The notes under the pieces were generated by a model that saw only the letters and a program-made list of their open reading frames with translations, had not been told where the DNA came from and did no database searches. A DNA stretch of 64,000 nt from a bacterium (lineage in GTDB: Bacteria; Oederibacteriota; JAAXVQ01; JAUVAV01): positions 1-64,000 of the forward strand of contig JAIORK010000012.1 of NCBI GenBank assembly GCA_021108215.1, given 5' to 3'. Numbering within the stretch: position 1 is the first letter of the stretch; the number at the start of each line of letters is the position of its first letter. The translations under genes and the position numbers were made by a program. Positions 33,001-36,000 of the stretch are shown here, in pieces.

Positions 33001-36000
33001 CAGGATTCGCTTAAAGAAAACATCACCTTAAATGCCGATGAACGCGGCGAGCTTTTGGTTCTGCTTACCGAGATGGAGGAATTGGTCTGGGTGCGTGATG
33101 CAGGTTGGATAGATATGCTGCGCGATGATCAGGAAAATATTGATTCTGCGAAATTGCAGACGTTTCTGGATTTTTACGGGGTTCAGACGGTGACGTTTGG
33201 ACACACCACGTATCATGCGCTGAAAAATATAGAGCAACGCTTGTTGGGTGCCGATCTCATGGATGAGAATGCTCTGGTGATTCATGATCATGCCGGTATT
33301 AAACTGGTGACGGATAAACGGGCTGATGTTGCGGAAATGATTCTTAGCAATGATGATTTTGTTGAACGGCTGAACCGGCAGATTGCCCGGCTAATCCGTC
33401 CGGTCAAACAGGCGGAAACCCCGGTCTTTGCCACTGTTTCGGAGGCCATGCGGCAGTCGTTCGATGCCTTTTTGCAGTATCGCTTTGGCAGCCGCAAGAC
33501 CATTCGTATTGTTGATCTGGGGTCCGGCCCCAAGGCGGAATTCGGACAAAATCTTACACAGCGTCTGGCACAACTGGGTATACAGGTGGAAAAAAGCGTT
33601 AGTGTTGATAACGGTATTATTGACCGGGCGGTTTCCGGGCAACTGCGTGTCACGCCGATTGATGCCCAATCGTTAAGTGAATTGGCAAAGGCCGGGATCG
33701 CGGAAGCATCCCTGGATATTGTCAGTATAAATAATATCGTGGACCGCGACCTGCTTGACAACGCATTGCGCCTGCTTAAACCGGGTGGTGTGCTGCTGGT
33801 AACTTTTGCAGCGACCGAAGAAGGAGATTTTGTCGCCAATACAGTGGAGAAACTTTATCAGCTCGTCTCAACCGATGAGACGCTTAGCGTACATCCGGTT
33901 GAAATACCGGATGATTATCCGCAATCAAATGCGTTGGAAAAAGTTTCTTATGCTTCACAAGAAGTTATGACCGTGGTCACCAAAGCCGCAGTACCGGTCA
34001 AAGATACTGCCAAGCGCCCTATTTTTTATTATGGTTTTTTTGTGGTGTTCAGCGGGTTCCTGCTTGATGCCGTTGCCGCTGCAATAGGATTTGACGCAGG
34101 TTTCAGTTTCGGGACCGGCATAAGCTTGGTGTTACTGCCATATTTTCTTTATCGATTGCCGCTTATGCTGGATTACTTCAAACCTGCCGAAAGCGCGTAT
34201 GGACTGGAAGATCTCAGGCAGGATTTACACCTGCTGCAATTATATCCCCGCGGGTTCTCATTGCCCGGTCATTGGATGCCCTGGGTGAATGGCGACACGG
34301 ATGTGGTGCCGGACGATGTCGCCAAAATAAAACTTAAAACATTACATTTGTCTCCGGTGCGCATGGTATTGCTGGGCGGGATCAGCTCTTATTTTAATCC
34401 GGGAAAAAATGAACTGGCATTTCACAAAAACATCAAATCTTTACCGGAAATGCGGCGGCTCAATGTGGTGGCCCACGAAATGAACCATTACTTGTGGGAC
34501 CGCCAAGCGCGTGACTTGGGAAAATGGTGGAAAAAAGTTCCCGGTCTGGCCTGGTTGGTTGAGGAAGTGCAGGTGTTGCGTGCCGAGTTCATTCTTTGGC
34601 TGGAACGGGAGGTGGCGCATGCACGGGTGTCAAAAGTTAAGCCCCTGGACCAAAAAGGAAAGATGCAGTTTGGGAAAATAATAAAAAATACGGCACGCGG
34701 TAAGCTCTTGCTGCTCACGGCAATTGTATTTATTCTGCAAATGACCCTGACCGGATCGCCTTGGTTTAACACCATGATTCTTTCCAGTACCGCCTTGTTT
34801 GAAGCCGGTGCAGTCTGGCAGCTGGTAACCCACATGTTTTTGCATGGCAGTTTGATCCATTTCGCGATTAATATGCTCTTTTTATGGCAGGTGGGTGCGG
34901 AGGTTGAGGAACGGATCGGTCAACGTATGTTTTACCTGCTTTATTTCTTTAGCGGTATCGGAGCCGGACTCGTGGGTGCGCTGATTCCCTGGTTGACCGG
35001 GAATCCCAGTCTGATTGTAGGCGCCTCGGGAGCGCTTTTTGGCCTTTTGGCCGCCTACAGTATTCTTTTTGCCAATCGGGTTGTGAAATTATTTTTGTTT
35101 TTTATTATCCCGGTCAAAGTCAAAGCCAAGTATTTGGGTATGATTTTCGGCGGTATTTCCATTGCCGCCATTGCAACCGGTTTGCTGCCTTTTATCAGCC
35201 ACTGGACCCATCTGGGCGGCCTGTTGTTCGGGACTTTGTTTTTTATTGTGGGGTGGCCTGAATTATTGAAAAAATTTAAATTATGGCGCCGGGCTTCACA
35301 AAGGGACAAAATCCGGGAAGTTTTCCGCAACCGGAATAAACGACCTATTTTTAATCTGGGTGCCGGAATGGCTTTTGCCGGGATTGCCATTGATGCCGTG
35401 TTACTGCTCACCGGGGTTCATACCGGCTTGGGCTGGGGCACCGGGATTTCCATGCTGGCAGTTCCATACTTTGCTTACCGGCTTCCGACTATGCGCAATT
35501 ATTTAAAAAAAGCGGAGGAGCCATATGGGTTGCCGGATTTGCGCAATGACTTGCGCAAGCTGCAGGGTATAAGGCTCAAAGTGCCGCTGCCATCGCAGTG
35601 GCTGCCCTGGATCAATGGGCAAACAAATGAGCTTCCCGAAGATATTCAAAAACTGAAATTGCACACCCTTACGACGTCGCCCTGGCGGATGCTGTTGTGG
35701 GCAGGCACTGGATCTTATTACGATACTGCCAGGCATGAACTGGCATTCCATGAAAATGTTAAATCCTTGACACCCCAACGCCGTCTGCGGGTGGTGGCCC
35801 ATGAAATCAATCATTTGCTGATGGCTAAAAGTGCAAAGTCGCACCGTGTCTGGTGGCAAAAAATCCCGGTACTCGGTCTGGTGGTGGAAGAGATTCAGGT
35901 GTTTTGGTCGGAAGTACAGATGAGCAACCGTCATTTGCGCCGGGTGATACGCACGATGGGTGATCTGCCGGATGTTCTGATTGATCGCGCACCTTTGCGG

